Part shown: in pieces, positions 8,971-15,934 of the stretch
Layout of the letters: each line of letters begins with the position of its first letter
How positions within the stretch are numbered: position 1 is the stretch's first letter
The notes under the pieces: generated by a model
Told to the model about the DNA's origin: nothing
Database searches by the model: none
What the model saw: only the letters and a program-made list of their open reading frames with translations
Source of the DNA: Asticcacaulis sp.
Lineage (GTDB): Bacteria; Pseudomonadota; Alphaproteobacteria; Caulobacterales; Caulobacteraceae
Reading direction: 5' to 3'
Length of the DNA stretch: 38,253 nt
Assembly (NCBI RefSeq): GCF_027484505.1
Contig: NZ_JAIXSV010000184.1
Location: forward strand, 1 to 38,253
Position numbers and translations under genes: made by a program

Positions 8971-9519
8971 TCAGGCCTGAGCGGCGTCGGCCTCGGCCAT
9001 GAGGGCCGCGTACTTGCCCATCGGGGCAAAGCCGTTCTTCACCTTCGCACCGCGCGGCCCGTCCGCCCGGCGCGCCACCATGTCGGCGTCGATGTCGAGG
9101 CGGCGGTTTTTGATGTCGATGGTGATGGTGTCGAAATTCTGGACGTAGCGGATCGCCTTGCCGACGTGGCCGATGACGATTCCCTCTCTTGGGCCTTCCG
9201 ATGCGGCGGCAAAGCGCCCGTTGGAGATCAGGCTGATATCGCGCAGACCGGCCTCGGCGATGGCCCCGAAGATGGCCGTCATTTCCGCATCGTCCGCCGC
9301 CGCGATGACGACGGCTTCACCGTGGGCGACGCGGCCTTGCTGAATGGCGGCGATGGCGTCGGATTCCATGGCGAAGACGCGGGCGCGGGCTTCGTGCGGG
9401 TCGCGCTCGAAACCGCCGCCGGTCATCACGCAGCCTTCCGGCGACAGCGAACCGTGCAGAATCACGAAGTTCGAAGCGGGGAGAGCGGCCGGGTCAATGA
9501 TGCGAGCGTGAGCGTTCAT
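8971..9519 (-). CDS. Standalone IlvD/Edd C-terminal-domain-like protein, probably non-catalytic
   Basis: The 182-residue product aligns by eye with the C-terminal (swivel) domain of dihydroxy-acid dehydratase. VILHGSLSPEGCVM matches Ilv[41 protein letters not shown] matches [42 protein letters not shown] matches [24 protein letters not shown] matches [11 protein letters not shown], and FDTITIDIKNRRLDI matches [15 protein letters not shown]. The Cys-rich Fe-S domain of IlvD is absent. The [11 protein letters not shown] loop is replaced by AAADDAEM, and the GRFSG loop has lost the Ser that acts as catalytic base in IlvD. It is therefore very unlikely to be an enzyme. It is the first gene after the ilv attenuator, so it is expressed with the pathway. 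A role as IlvD partner or metabolite sensor is only a guess. The ATG at 9519 was chosen as the first in frame; no strong ribosome site is visible. Confidence 0.85.
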   Translation of the reverse strand: MNAHARIIDPAALPASNFVILHGSLSPEGCVMTGGGFERDPHEARARVFAMESDAIAAIQQGRVAHGEAVVIAAADDAEMTAIFGAIAEAGLRDISLISNGRFAAASEGPREGIVIGHVGKAIRYVQNFDTITIDIKNRRLDIDADMVARRADGPRGAKVKNGFAPMGKYAALMAEADAAQA

Positions 9520-9584
9520 GGCGAAATCTCGGTTTTCAGGGGTTTACGCGGGATACTGAGGTTGGTCAGGCAGCAGGCATGTAC

Positions 9585-9613
9585 AAAAAAGCCCGCTCTG
9601 GTCAGGGAGCGGG
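9585..9613 (-). terminator. Attenuator terminator of the ilv-leu operon
   Basis: On the minus strand the sequence reads CCCGCTC, an 8-base loop, GAGCGGG, C, then six T residues. This is a perfect 7-base stem plus U-run, a classic Rho-independent terminator. It lies 39 bases after the stop codon of the Ile/Val/Leu-rich leader peptide and about 65 bases before the first structural gene, the position expected for a transcription attenuator. Confidence 0.9.
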
Positions 9614-9656
9614 AGGATGGTTATTCCTCATTAGCGGGTTTCAGACCTGCGCTACC
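9605..9656 (-). promoter_or_regulatory. Candidate antiterminator / alternative hairpins of the ilv leader
   Basis: The segment at 9650-9656, which contains the leader stop codon (9652-9654), is complementary at 6 of 7 positions to 9605-9611, part of the 5' arm of the terminator. Pairing these would prevent the terminator. A ribosome reaching the stop codon would cover the first segment and let the terminator form; one stalled earlier on Ile/Val/Leu codons would leave it free. A competing local hairpin (9633-9639 with 9645-9653) and a GAGGA/TCCTC stem (9613-9617 with 9625-9629) are also possible. The pairing scheme is my inference by eye; RNA folding was not run. Confidence 0.5.
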
Positions 9657-9828
9657 ACTCCGTGATCATAGGGCGTACAAGTACGCCTACGATGAGTAGG
9701 TTAATCAGGGCTACAATAATGGCAGACGCAGCAGCAGACAGGTTCAGGGCAGCGCCTTGAACGTCCATGCGGGCAGCGATGGCAACAGCCTTGCGCACCT
9801 TAAGCGTCTCCATTCGTCGGGCCACCAT
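9652..9828 (-). CDS. Ile/Val/Leu-rich leader peptide of the ilv-leu operon
   Basis: A small ORF ends with TAG at 9652. Its C-terminal part reads SAIIVALINLLIVGVLVRPMITEW, here split as SAIIVALINLL then IVGVLVRPMITEW: 12 of the 15 residues from IIV to VLV are Ile, Val or Leu. Many of these codons (four GTA, three ATT, CTA, CTT) are rare in the surrounding genes, which use GTC/GTG, ATC and CTG. This is as expected of a leader whose translation rate reports charged tRNA levels. Three in-frame ATGs are possible: 9828 (58 residues), 9813 (53) and 9768 (38). None has a clear ribosome site. The first two fit best with a promoter whose start site would be near 9838, possibly nearly leaderless. A GGCGTAC/GTACGCC hairpin at 9672-9687 overlaps the Val-Leu-Val codons and could be a pause site. 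Confidence 0.85.
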   Translation of the reverse strand: MVARRMETLKVRKAVAIAARMDVQGAALNLSAAASAIIVALINLLIVGVLVRPMITEW

Positions 9829-9844
9829 GGCCGCGTCGTGAGAT

Positions 9845-9874
9845 CATATAGACTGAAACCTTTACCGATTGCAA
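9845..9874 (-). promoter_or_regulatory. Putative promoter of the ilv-leu operon
   Basis: On the minus strand a TTGCAA -35-like box (9869-9874) and a TATATG -10-like box (9845-9850) are 18 bases apart. They would start transcription near 9838, just upstream of the leader peptide. The boxes are reasonable but not perfect matches to a housekeeping sigma consensus. Just beyond lies an A/T-rich tract (about 9875-9975), unusual in this GC-rich window, that separates this promoter from the divergent ilvD side and could be a regulator-binding or bending region. Confidence 0.5.
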
Positions 9875-10026
9875 AGGCAAAATTGAAAAAAAATTTCTTT
9901 AGGGGGCGAATGACGGAATTTATCAGGTGAAACTTGATGAAAAAATGCCATATTTTGAAAATATTTTTTTAGTATACGGTTTCTGTGAAAAAATTACCCC
10001 ACAACCACCGGGCTTTGCGCAACAGT

Positions 10027-10075
10027 TTCGCAGGAGCAAAAAAATGCCGGATGCGCCTGCGAAGGTTTGCGGGCG
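10027..10075 (+). promoter_or_regulatory. Mutually exclusive hairpins around the start of the Cys-rich upstream ORF
   Basis: TTCGCAGG at 10027-10034 is perfectly complementary to CCTGCGAA at 10056-10063. The resulting stem would bury the AGGAG ribosome site (10032-10036) and put the ATG (10044) in the loop. A second stem, CGCCTGC at 10054-10060 with GCGGGCG at 10069-10075 (7 pairs, one G-U), uses the same middle segment, so only one of the two can form. This is the architecture of a translational or ribosome-controlled switch. It was seen by eye; folding energies were not computed. Confidence 0.5.
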
Positions 10076-10166
10076 TCTGAGGTGCTGTTGCAATTCGCCT
10101 TGTTCGTTTTATATGGCCGCACGTCACACGACCATCCGTGCCTGTTTCCCCCCGCACTGCCTCTGA
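10044..10166 (+). CDS. Cys-rich 40-residue upstream ORF ahead of ilvD
   Basis: A 40-residue ORF starts at an ATG preceded by a good AGGAG ribosome site. It has seven Cys residues, including a CCC triplet ([15 protein letters not shown], later RACFPPHCL). Its TGA at 10164-10166 overlaps the ribosome site of ilvD (GAGG 10165-10168), so a ribosome finishing it would stand at the ilvD start (10174). No family is recognised. Because IlvD is an iron-sulfur enzyme whose cluster assembly draws on cysteine sulfur, a leader whose translation senses Cys-tRNA, or whose product binds metal, would make sense, but that is inference. A longer in-frame reading from 9927 lacks a ribosome site and seems less likely. 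Confidence 0.5.
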   Translation: MPDAPAKVCGRLRCCCNSPCSFYMAARHTTIRACFPPHCL

Positions 10167-10173
10167 GGTTCCC

Positions 10174-12039
10174 ATGCCCGCCTATCGCTCACGCACCACG
10201 ACTTTCGGCCGCAATATGGCGGGCGCACGGGCGCTTTGGCGGGCGACCGGCATGACCGATGCCGACTTCTCCAAGCCGATCATTGCCGTGGTCAATTCCT
10301 TCACGCAGTTCGTGCCCGGCCACGTCCACCTGAAGGACCTGGGCCAGATGGTGGCGCGCGAAATCGAAAAGGCCGGCGGTGTCGCCAAGGAGTTCAACAC
10401 CATCGCCGTCGATGACGGGATCGCCATGGGCCACGGCGGTATGCTCTATTCGCTGCCGTCGCGCGACCTGATCGCCGACAGCGTGGAATATATGGTCAAT
10501 GCCCATTGTGCCGACGCCATGGTCTGCATTTCCAACTGCGACAAGATCACGCCGGGGATGCTGATGGCCGCCATGCGCCTCAACATCCCCTGCATCTTCG
10601 TGTCTGGCGGACCGATGGAGGCCGGCAAGGTGGTGTGGCCGGACAAGGACGGCGTGCAGCGCACCCACGCGCTCGATCTGGTCGATGCCATGGTGCAGGC
10701 CGCCGACGATTCGATCTCGGATGAGCAGGTCAAGGCCGTCGAAGAGGCCGCCTGTCCGACCTGCGGTTCCTGCTCCGGCATGTTCACCGCCAATTCGATG
10801 AACTGCCTGACCGAGGCTTTGGGGCTGTCTTTGCCGGGCAATGGCACGACTCTGGCCACCCATGCCGACCGCAAGGCGTTGTTCTGCGAAGCGGGACGTC
10901 TGATCGTCGAAAATACGCGCCGTTATTATGAGACGGACGACGCCTCGGTCCTGCCGCGCTCGATCGCCACGTTTGAGGCCTTTGAAAACGCCATTCGCCT
11001 CGATATCGCCATGGGCGGTTCGACCAACACCGTGCTGCACCTGCTGGCGGCGGCGCAGGAGGCGGGGGTCAACTTCACTATGCAGGATATCGACCGCCTG
11101 TCGCGCACCACGCCGTGCCTGTGCAAGGTGGCCCCGGCCACGTCGAGCGTGCACATCGAAGACGTGCACCGCGCCGGGGGCATTGTCGGCATTCTGGGCG
11201 AACTGCATCGCGGCGGCATGTTGCACGGCGAAGTGCCGACCGTGCATGCCCCGACCCTCGCTTCGGCCATCGCCCACTGGGACATTAAGCAGTCGAACGA
11301 TGCGCGCGTGGCCACCTTCTTCAAAGCGGCACCGGGTGGGGTGCGCACGACGGTCGCCTTCTCTCAGGAGCGCCGCTGGGACGAGCTGGACTCAAACCGT
11401 CAGACGGGCGTCATCCGCTCGGTCGAGCACGCCTTTACCAAGGATGGCGGTCTGGCCGTGCTGTACGGCAATATCGCCGAAAACGGCTGCATCGTGAAGA
11501 CGGCCGGCGTTGATGAGGAAATCTGGCGCTTCACGGGCAAGGCGCGCGTGTTCGAGTCGCAGGAAGACGCCACGCACGGCATTCTCAACAATCAGGTGCA
11601 GCCGGGCGAAGTGGTCATCATCCGCTACGAAGGGCCGCGCGGCGGGCCGGGGATGCAGGAAATGCTCTACCCCACCTCCTATCTGAAATCGAAGGGGCTG
11701 GGCAAGAAATGCGCGCTCCTGACCGACGGGCGTTTCTCCGGCGGCACCTCGGGCCTGTCGATCGGTCACGCCTCACCCGAAGCGGCGCAGGGCGGTCTGA
11801 TCGCGCTGGTCGAAGACGGCGACACGATCGAAATCAACATCCCGGAACGCACGATTAAGCTGGCGGTTTCCGATACCGTGATCGCTGAGCGCCGTGCGAA
11901 GGAAGAGGCGCGCGGCGCCGACGCCTATACGCCGAAAAACCGCGAGCGTTACGTTTCGGCGGCGCTTCAGGCCTATGCGGCCATGGTCACCAGCGCTGAC
12001 ACCGGCGCGGTGCGCGATGTGAGTTTGCTGAGGAAGTAA
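10174..12039 (+). CDS. ilvD: Dihydroxy-acid dehydratase IlvD
   Basis: IlvD dehydrates 2,3-dihydroxy-isovalerate and -methylvalerate, the common third step of Val/Leu and Ile synthesis. I chose the ATG at 10174 (621 residues, [22 protein letters not shown]), which matches E. coli IlvD and has GAGG 5 bases upstream; the frame is open further 5'. Cluster and metal motifs are [24 protein letters not shown] near residue 120 and [18 protein letters not shown] near residue 195. C-terminal motifs [11 protein letters not shown] and [12 protein letters not shown] (with the catalytic Ser) are intact. The sequence is of the E. coli, oxygen-sensitive [4Fe-4S] group by resemblance. It is transcribed divergently from the rest of the pathway, after a Cys-rich upstream ORF. 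Confidence 0.97.
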   Translation: MPAYRSRTTTFGRNMAGARALWRATGMTDADFSKPIIAVVNSFTQFVPGHVHLKDLGQMVAREIEKAGGVAKEFNTIAVDDGIAMGHGGMLYSLPSRDLIADSVEYMVNAHCADAMVCISNCDKITPGMLMAAMRLNIPCIFVSGGPMEAGKVVWPDKDGVQRTHALDLVDAMVQAADDSISDEQVKAVEEAACPTCGSCSGMFTANSMNCLTEALGLSLPGNGTTLATHADRKALFCEAGRLIVENTRRYYETDDASVLPRSIATFEAFENAIRLDIAMGGSTNTVLHLLAAAQEAGVNFTMQDIDRLSRTTPCLCKVAPATSSVHIEDVHRAGGIVGILGELHRGGMLHGEVPTVHAPTLASAIAHWDIKQSNDARVATFFKAAPGGVRTTVAFSQERRWDELDSNRQTGVIRSVEHAFTKDGGLAVLYGNIAENGCIVKTAGVDEEIWRFTGKARVFESQEDATHGILNNQVQPGEVVIIRYEGPRGGPGMQEMLYPTSYLKSKGLGKKCALLTDGRFSGGTSGLSIGHASPEAAQGGLIALVEDGDTIEINIPERTIKLAVSDTVIAERRAKEEARGADAYTPKNRERYVSAALQAYAAMVTSADTGAVRDVSLLRK

Positions 12040-12042
12040 GCG

Positions 12043-12366
12043 ATGAGCTTTCGCCGCCCAACTGCGGAAGAAAAGTCTATGCTGGCTGAGCTATGTAAGC
12101 TGGCTGGTTGTCCAAACTCTGATGCTCTGGACGATATATGGGTAGAGCCTATGTCCGATGGCCGAATGGGTGGCGTCCGTTTGTCTTTAAGACTTCCGCA
12201 AGTGCCGGACAGAAAATTCGCAAACCAGATCAGCGCATTATCTTTCTCTGATGCTGACGGTACGGCTGTTTCGGCTGTTTTGAACGTCGATCAGTTTGGC
12301 GAACTGTTTGAATTGGATATGTGGAAGGTCGATTTTTCACCTCTCCAAAGATGGCCTGAATTTTAG
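12043..12366 (+). CDS. Small hypothetical protein downstream of ilvD
   Basis: A 107-residue soluble protein starts with ATG four bases after the ilvD stop, so it is probably translated from the ilvD mRNA. It begins MSFRRPTAEEKSMLAELCKLAGC and ends with ELDMWKVDFSPLQRWPEF. That shape (R-P-T-x-E-E start, VDFSPL end) reminds me of the DUF6984-type small proteins, but I cannot confirm this. No signal peptide, membrane segment or catalytic motif is seen. Base composition is more AT-rich than ilvD, with codons such as TTA, AGA and ATA, which suggests later acquisition. A likely terminator follows directly. Confidence 0.75.
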   Translation: MSFRRPTAEEKSMLAELCKLAGCPNSDALDDIWVEPMSDGRMGGVRLSLRLPQVPDRKFANQISALSFSDADGTAVSAVLNVDQFGELFELDMWKVDFSPLQRWPEF

Positions 12367-12367
12367 T

Positions 12368-12399
12368 CTCTTTCTATTGAGAGAGAGGATATTGTTTTT
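12368..12399 (+). terminator. Probable terminator of the ilvD transcript
   Basis: CTCTTTC at 12368-12374 pairs with GAGAGAG at 12379-12385 (7 pairs, one G-U, four-base loop), followed after a short gap by a TTTTT tract ending at 12399. The stem is weaker than usual, so the call is moderate. Confidence 0.5.
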
Positions 12400-12456
12400 C
12401 ATTCCCAATTCATCTGCGCCATCGTATCGTTAACCAAAGCCATGGGGAGCACGAGG

Positions 12457-13173
12457 ATGGACCGGCGTTTTGTGATAGCGGCACTGATTTCGGCAGGGTG
12501 GACCACGCAGGCGGCCGCCGAAAGCGATCTGTCGAAGGTGATCAAGGCCGTAACGGCCTCCAAAGGCGGGCTCACCGCATCGCAGGCCGACAGTGGCCTG
12601 CGCGAAGCCCTGTCGCTGGGGGCCGCTGCCGCGGTGACGCGGGTCGCTAAGACCGATGGGTACTGGGGCGACAGCCTGATCCGTATTCCGCTGCCCGACA
12701 CCCTGTCGAAGGTGCAAAGAACGCTGAAGCCGTTGGGCCTGTCCGGGGCGCTTGATGACGTACACCTGAAGATGAACCGGGCCGCCGAAGCCGCCGCGCC
12801 GGTGGCGAAAGGCCTGTTTATCGACGCCATCAGGGCCCTGACCATTCAGGACGCCATCGGTATTGTGAAGGGCGGGCCGACTTCCGGTACGCAGTATCTG
12901 CAAAAGGCGACAACGCCACGCCTGACCACCCTGTTCACGCCGCCGATTGAAACCGCCTTGCAGGATACGGGAGCGGTGCAGGCGCTGGACCGCGCCATCA
13001 AGCGCAATGGGCTGAATGGCTATATCAGGAAAGAGCCGAAGGTTTACCTTAGCGAATTCGCTGTGGGCAAGGCGCTGGGCGGCCTGTTCCACTATGTCGG
13101 GACCGAAGAGACGGCCATCCGCACCGATCCGGCCAAGCGCACCAGCGCCATTCTGAAAGCTGTGTTCGGATAG
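12457..13173 (+). CDS. DUF4197 family exported protein
   Basis: The 238-residue product has a signal peptide (MDRRFVIAALISAGWTTQAAA, predicted cut before ESD) and then the DUF4197 fold: GLREALSLGAAAAVTRVAKTDGYWGD near residue 45, IRIPLPDTLSKVQRTLKPLG, and DAIGIVKGGPTSGTQYLQKATTPRL near residue 130. Function is unknown in the family; members are periplasmic. I preferred the ATG at 12457 because GGGGAG lies seven bases upstream and the signal peptide then starts properly; an ATG at 12442 adds five residues. Confidence 0.88.
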   Translation: MDRRFVIAALISAGWTTQAAAESDLSKVIKAVTASKGGLTASQADSGLREALSLGAAAAVTRVAKTDGYWGDSLIRIPLPDTLSKVQRTLKPLGLSGALDDVHLKMNRAAEAAAPVAKGLFIDAIRALTIQDAIGIVKGGPTSGTQYLQKATTPRLTTLFTPPIETALQDTGAVQALDRAIKRNGLNGYIRKEPKVYLSEFAVGKALGGLFHYVGTEETAIRTDPAKRTSAILKAVFG

Positions 13174-13214
13174 CCGCGTTCGCGCAAATAAGATCGTACA
13201 ATTGACGATTGAAC

Positions 13215-13244
13215 TTGACGCAAATTGCGCGGAGTTCATAATTG
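13215..13244 (+). promoter_or_regulatory. Putative promoter of the Sel1-repeat gene
   Basis: TTGACG at 13215-13220 and TAATTG at 13239-13244 are separated by 18 bases, a fair match to a sigma-70-type promoter. It would give a leader of about 80 bases before the ATG at 13331. Seen by eye only. Confidence 0.4.
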
Positions 13245-13330
13245 CGCGCAGGATTTGCGGCCTTCAACCGTATCAATTCAGACACGATCAAGGCCGCAAA
13301 GGCCGATAACAGGGAAAGAGGGGGGAGACG

Positions 13331-14812
13331 ATGCGTCAGGGCATTGCGAAACTTCACGCCGGTATGTGTGCACTGGTTTTGGTGGCCGCACCGTTAAGCA
13401 CATGGGCGCAGACGACAGCGAAGCCGGCGCAAACCCCGGCACCCGCAAGCACGAATGCGGCTGACAATGTCACCGACGTCACGGTTTTTCTGAAAAAGAA
13501 AAGCAGTATCCCTGAGCAGAATATGCGCATCGACACGCGCAAGGCCTCGTCGTGCGGTTTCATAGGCAGTGACGGAACGTCTGAATATGTCGCAGATTAC
13601 ATCCGCGACATGACCGGCAGTTACGATCTGAATGATCCTAACAGTTTCAGTGAAACCAGCCCCCTTGGCGATGCCTCACGTGAGAGCACCAATATTGCGG
13701 CCTCCCCTGGCGGTTCCGAGGATAGCGCGAATGCCGACAGTGAAAGGGATGGCTGTACCGATACCGATCGCCGCTTTGCCGCCGGGCGCGCCTACATTCT
13801 GCGTAAAGACAAGACCATCTATCAGGCCTTCGACTTCTTCGATCAGAAGAAGTACCCGGAGGCGCTGGCCATGTTTAAAACCGCCTATAATAAGATCGGT
13901 TATGAGGACGCGGCCTTCTATATCGCCCGCATGTACCTCGAAGGGCTCGGCACGCCCAAAAGCCCCAAGGACGCCATTTTCTGGTTCCGCAAGGTGGCCG
14001 AACAGCCGATAAACATGCGCCGACCGCATCCGTTTGATCCCAAAAATCCGGACTATATGGAGACGCGGGCCGAAGCGACCATGACGCTGGCCAAGATTTA
14101 TCTGACCGGCTTCGGCGTGCCGCGCGATCCGAAAGAGGCGCTGAAATGGTTCGAAAAGGCCGCCTCCATCGGCTTCATCCCGGCGTCAAAGATCGTTGGC
14201 GACATCTACTATTACGGCAATGGCGTGCCGAAGGACCTGAACAAGGCCTATAAAAACTATAGCGAAGCGGCAAAGTACGGCTATGCGCCCGCGCAGTACG
14301 CCGTGGGGCAGATTCTCGAATACGGCGAAGGCGCGATCAAGGCCGATCCCAATACGGCGCTGGGCTGGTTCCGCGAAGCGGCCAAGGCCAAGCATCCGGG
14401 CGCCATGTACAAGATCGCCGTCGCCTACGACAGCGGCGAAGGCGTCGCGGCCGACCCGCAAAAGGCGCTGGTTTTCTATAAAGAGGCGGCGGTCGGCGGC
14501 AATCCGGACGCTCAGAACGCCATCGGCACCTACTTCTATCAGGGCGGCCTTTTGCCTAAGGACGATGTGGCGGCGCGTCAGTGGTTTGAGGTGGCCGCCC
14601 GCAATGGGCAGGCGGACGCGGCCTTTAACCTGGCCGTCATGTACACCAAGGGTGAGGGCGGTCCGAAGGATCTGGTCAAGGCCTATGTGTGGTTCATGGC
14701 CGCGCGCGTGCATGGGCATGAAAACGCCACAGCCGCGCTCAAGTCGATCCAGTCTCAGTTGACCGATGCCGAGAAGGCCGAGGTGGCAAAGCTGTTTGCG
14801 CCCAAGAGCTAG
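13331..14812 (+). CDS. Exported Sel1-repeat (TPR-like) protein
   Basis: The 493-residue protein has an N-terminal signal peptide (hydrophobic MCALVLVAAPLSTWAQ region), a Pro/Ala/Thr-rich linker, a variable region with Ser/Asp-rich stretches to about residue 150, and then about seven Sel1-like repeats. The repeats have the usual form, for example AEATMTLAKIYLTGFGVPRD then PKEALKWFEKAA, and AMYKIAVAYDSGEGVAAD then PQKALVFYKEAA. Such repeats form helical solenoids that bind protein partners in the periplasm, often tied to envelope stress or cell-wall control. No catalytic domain is seen. The ATG is preceded by AGGGGGAG. Confidence 0.9.
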   Translation: MRQGIAKLHAGMCALVLVAAPLSTWAQTTAKPAQTPAPASTNAADNVTDVTVFLKKKSSIPEQNMRIDTRKASSCGFIGSDGTSEYVADYIRDMTGSYDLNDPNSFSETSPLGDASRESTNIAASPGGSEDSANADSERDGCTDTDRRFAAGRAYILRKDKTIYQAFDFFDQKKYPEALAMFKTAYNKIGYEDAAFYIARMYLEGLGTPKSPKDAIFWFRKVAEQPINMRRPHPFDPKNPDYMETRAEATMTLAKIYLTGFGVPRDPKEALKWFEKAASIGFIPASKIVGDIYYYGNGVPKDLNKAYKNYSEAAKYGYAPAQYAVGQILEYGEGAIKADPNTALGWFREAAKAKHPGAMYKIAVAYDSGEGVAADPQKALVFYKEAAVGGNPDAQNAIGTYFYQGGLLPKDDVAARQWFEVAARNGQADAAFNLAVMYTKGEGGPKDLVKAYVWFMAARVHGHENATAALKSIQSQLTDAEKAEVAKLFAPKS

Positions 14813-14845
14813 TTTTTACCGTCGGCGGCTGATAGAGACAGGGAC

Positions 14846-15247
14846 ATGCGCGTCATGTCCCTTTTTCTGTGCCTGCCGCTGGTGCTGGCCTCCGCGTCGG
14901 CGCGGGAAGCCCCCTTGCCGCCGGACAAGGCTTTTGCGCTCAGTTGGGAACGGCGCGGCGATCAGGTGCGGCTGAACTGGCGGATGCCGAAGGGCTATTA
15001 TCTCTACCGCGCCCATATCGAAGCCAAAGACGCCAGTGGGCGTTCGTTGCCCGTCAAAACGCCTGCCGGGCGGATTAAACCCGACCCGACGTTTGGGCCG
15101 ACCGAGGTCTATTACGGCACGGCGCGGGCTTCGCTGAACCATGCCGGTCAGGTTCGGCTGACCTATCGCGGCTGTCAGGAAGATGGCCTGTGCTATATCC
15201 CCATTTCCGTTGTTATTCCCGCTGTGCAGGAGCGTCCGCGTCCATGA
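14846..15247 (+). CDS. Standalone DsbD alpha-domain (periplasmic disulfide interchange) protein
   Basis: The 133-residue product has a signal peptide (MRVMSLFLCLPLVLASASA) and then the immunoglobulin-like N-terminal domain of DsbD: FALSWERRGDQVRLNWRMPKGYYLYRAHI and VRLTYRGCQEDGLCYIP. The two Cys, five residues apart, match the redox-active pair of E. coli DsbD-alpha (YQGCADAGFCYPP). The membrane beta and thioredoxin gamma domains of DsbD are absent. Its stop overlaps the start of the next gene (ATGA), so this carrier is made together with a DsbA-like protein and probably exchanges disulfides with it or a separate membrane partner. Confidence 0.85.
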   Translation: MRVMSLFLCLPLVLASASAREAPLPPDKAFALSWERRGDQVRLNWRMPKGYYLYRAHIEAKDASGRSLPVKTPAGRIKPDPTFGPTEVYYGTARASLNHAGQVRLTYRGCQEDGLCYIPISVVIPAVQERPRP

Positions 15248-15870
15248 TCTCCCGTCGTCATCTGCTGGCCGCCGCCCCGGCGCTTCTGGCCGCGCCGACT
15301 CTGGCACAAGAGTCGGCACCTGTGCCGAAGCTGCCCGATGTGCATTATGATCCGCTGGTCCCGGTGCTGGGCAATCCGCAGGGCGATGTGACCATCGTCG
15401 AATACTTCGATTATCAGTGCGGCGTCTGTAAGCGGATGCACCCGCTGCTGCTCGATGTGGTGGCAAAGGACGGTCAGATCCGTCTGGTCATGCGCGACTG
15501 GATCATCTTTGGCGAAGGCTCACACTATGCGGCGCAGGTGGCCCTGGGGGCGCAGGCGCTGGGGCGGTATCTCGACGTGCATCTGGCGCTGATGGCGACA
15601 GGCAGTCAGTTGAGCAAGGGCGATGTGTTTGCCGCCCTGTCTGCGACCGGTCTGACGCCGGCGGCGGCGCTGGCCGCCTATCGTGAAAAGGCCGAGGCCT
15701 ATGAGGCGCTTTTGCTGCGCAACGACGCGCAGGCCATGGGCTTTGGTTTCCGGGGCACGCCGTCCTTTGTCGTGGGTAATGCCGTCTATCCGGGGGCGTT
15801 CCAGAGCCGCGAAGATATGGTTCAGGCGGTGGCCGAAGCCCGCGCCCGGCAAAAACCGAACGCGGTATAA
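15244..15870 (+). CDS. DsbA-family thiol:disulfide oxidoreductase, Tat-type signal
   Basis: The 208-residue protein starts MISRRHLLAAAPALLAAP, a twin-arginine signal (S-R-R-H-L-L), so it is probably exported folded. The mature part has the thioredoxin-fold start DVTIVEYFDYQCGVCKRMHPLL with the CGVC active site near residue 60, the helical insert with DWIIFGEGSHYAAQVALGAQALG, and the cis-Pro loop FGFRGTPSFVVGNAVYPG near residue 178. It belongs to the DsbA/DsbG-like COG1651 group. The chosen ATG at 15244 overlaps the preceding gene by four bases. The likely role is oxidation or repair of periplasmic disulfides. Confidence 0.9.
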   Translation: MISRRHLLAAAPALLAAPTLAQESAPVPKLPDVHYDPLVPVLGNPQGDVTIVEYFDYQCGVCKRMHPLLLDVVAKDGQIRLVMRDWIIFGEGSHYAAQVALGAQALGRYLDVHLALMATGSQLSKGDVFAALSATGLTPAAALAAYREKAEAYEALLLRNDAQAMGFGFRGTPSFVVGNAVYPGAFQSREDMVQAVAEARARQKPNAV

Positions 15871-15900
15871 AGAAAAGGCCGCTCCGGGGTGGGAGCGGCC
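15871..15900 (-). terminator. Terminator after actP
   Basis: A perfect 9-base stem, GGCCGCTCC at 15877-15885 with GGAGCGGCC at 15892-15900, is followed on the minus strand by TTTTCTTTA. It lies between the converging dsbA-like and actP genes and serves actP best; the stem may also slow plus-strand transcription. Confidence 0.8.
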
Positions 15901-15934
15901 AGTCTGTGCGCAAACGCTTACTCGAACAAGTGAT

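Noticed and set aside
9927-10043. N-terminal extension of the Cys-rich upstream ORF from an ATG at 9927
   Set aside because: No ribosome site and AT-rich upstream composition; the ATG at 10044 with AGGAG is far better supported.
10189-11277. 362-codon open frame on the minus strand opposite ilvD
   Set aside because: Antisense shadow of a highly conserved ilvD; composition typical of such shadows.
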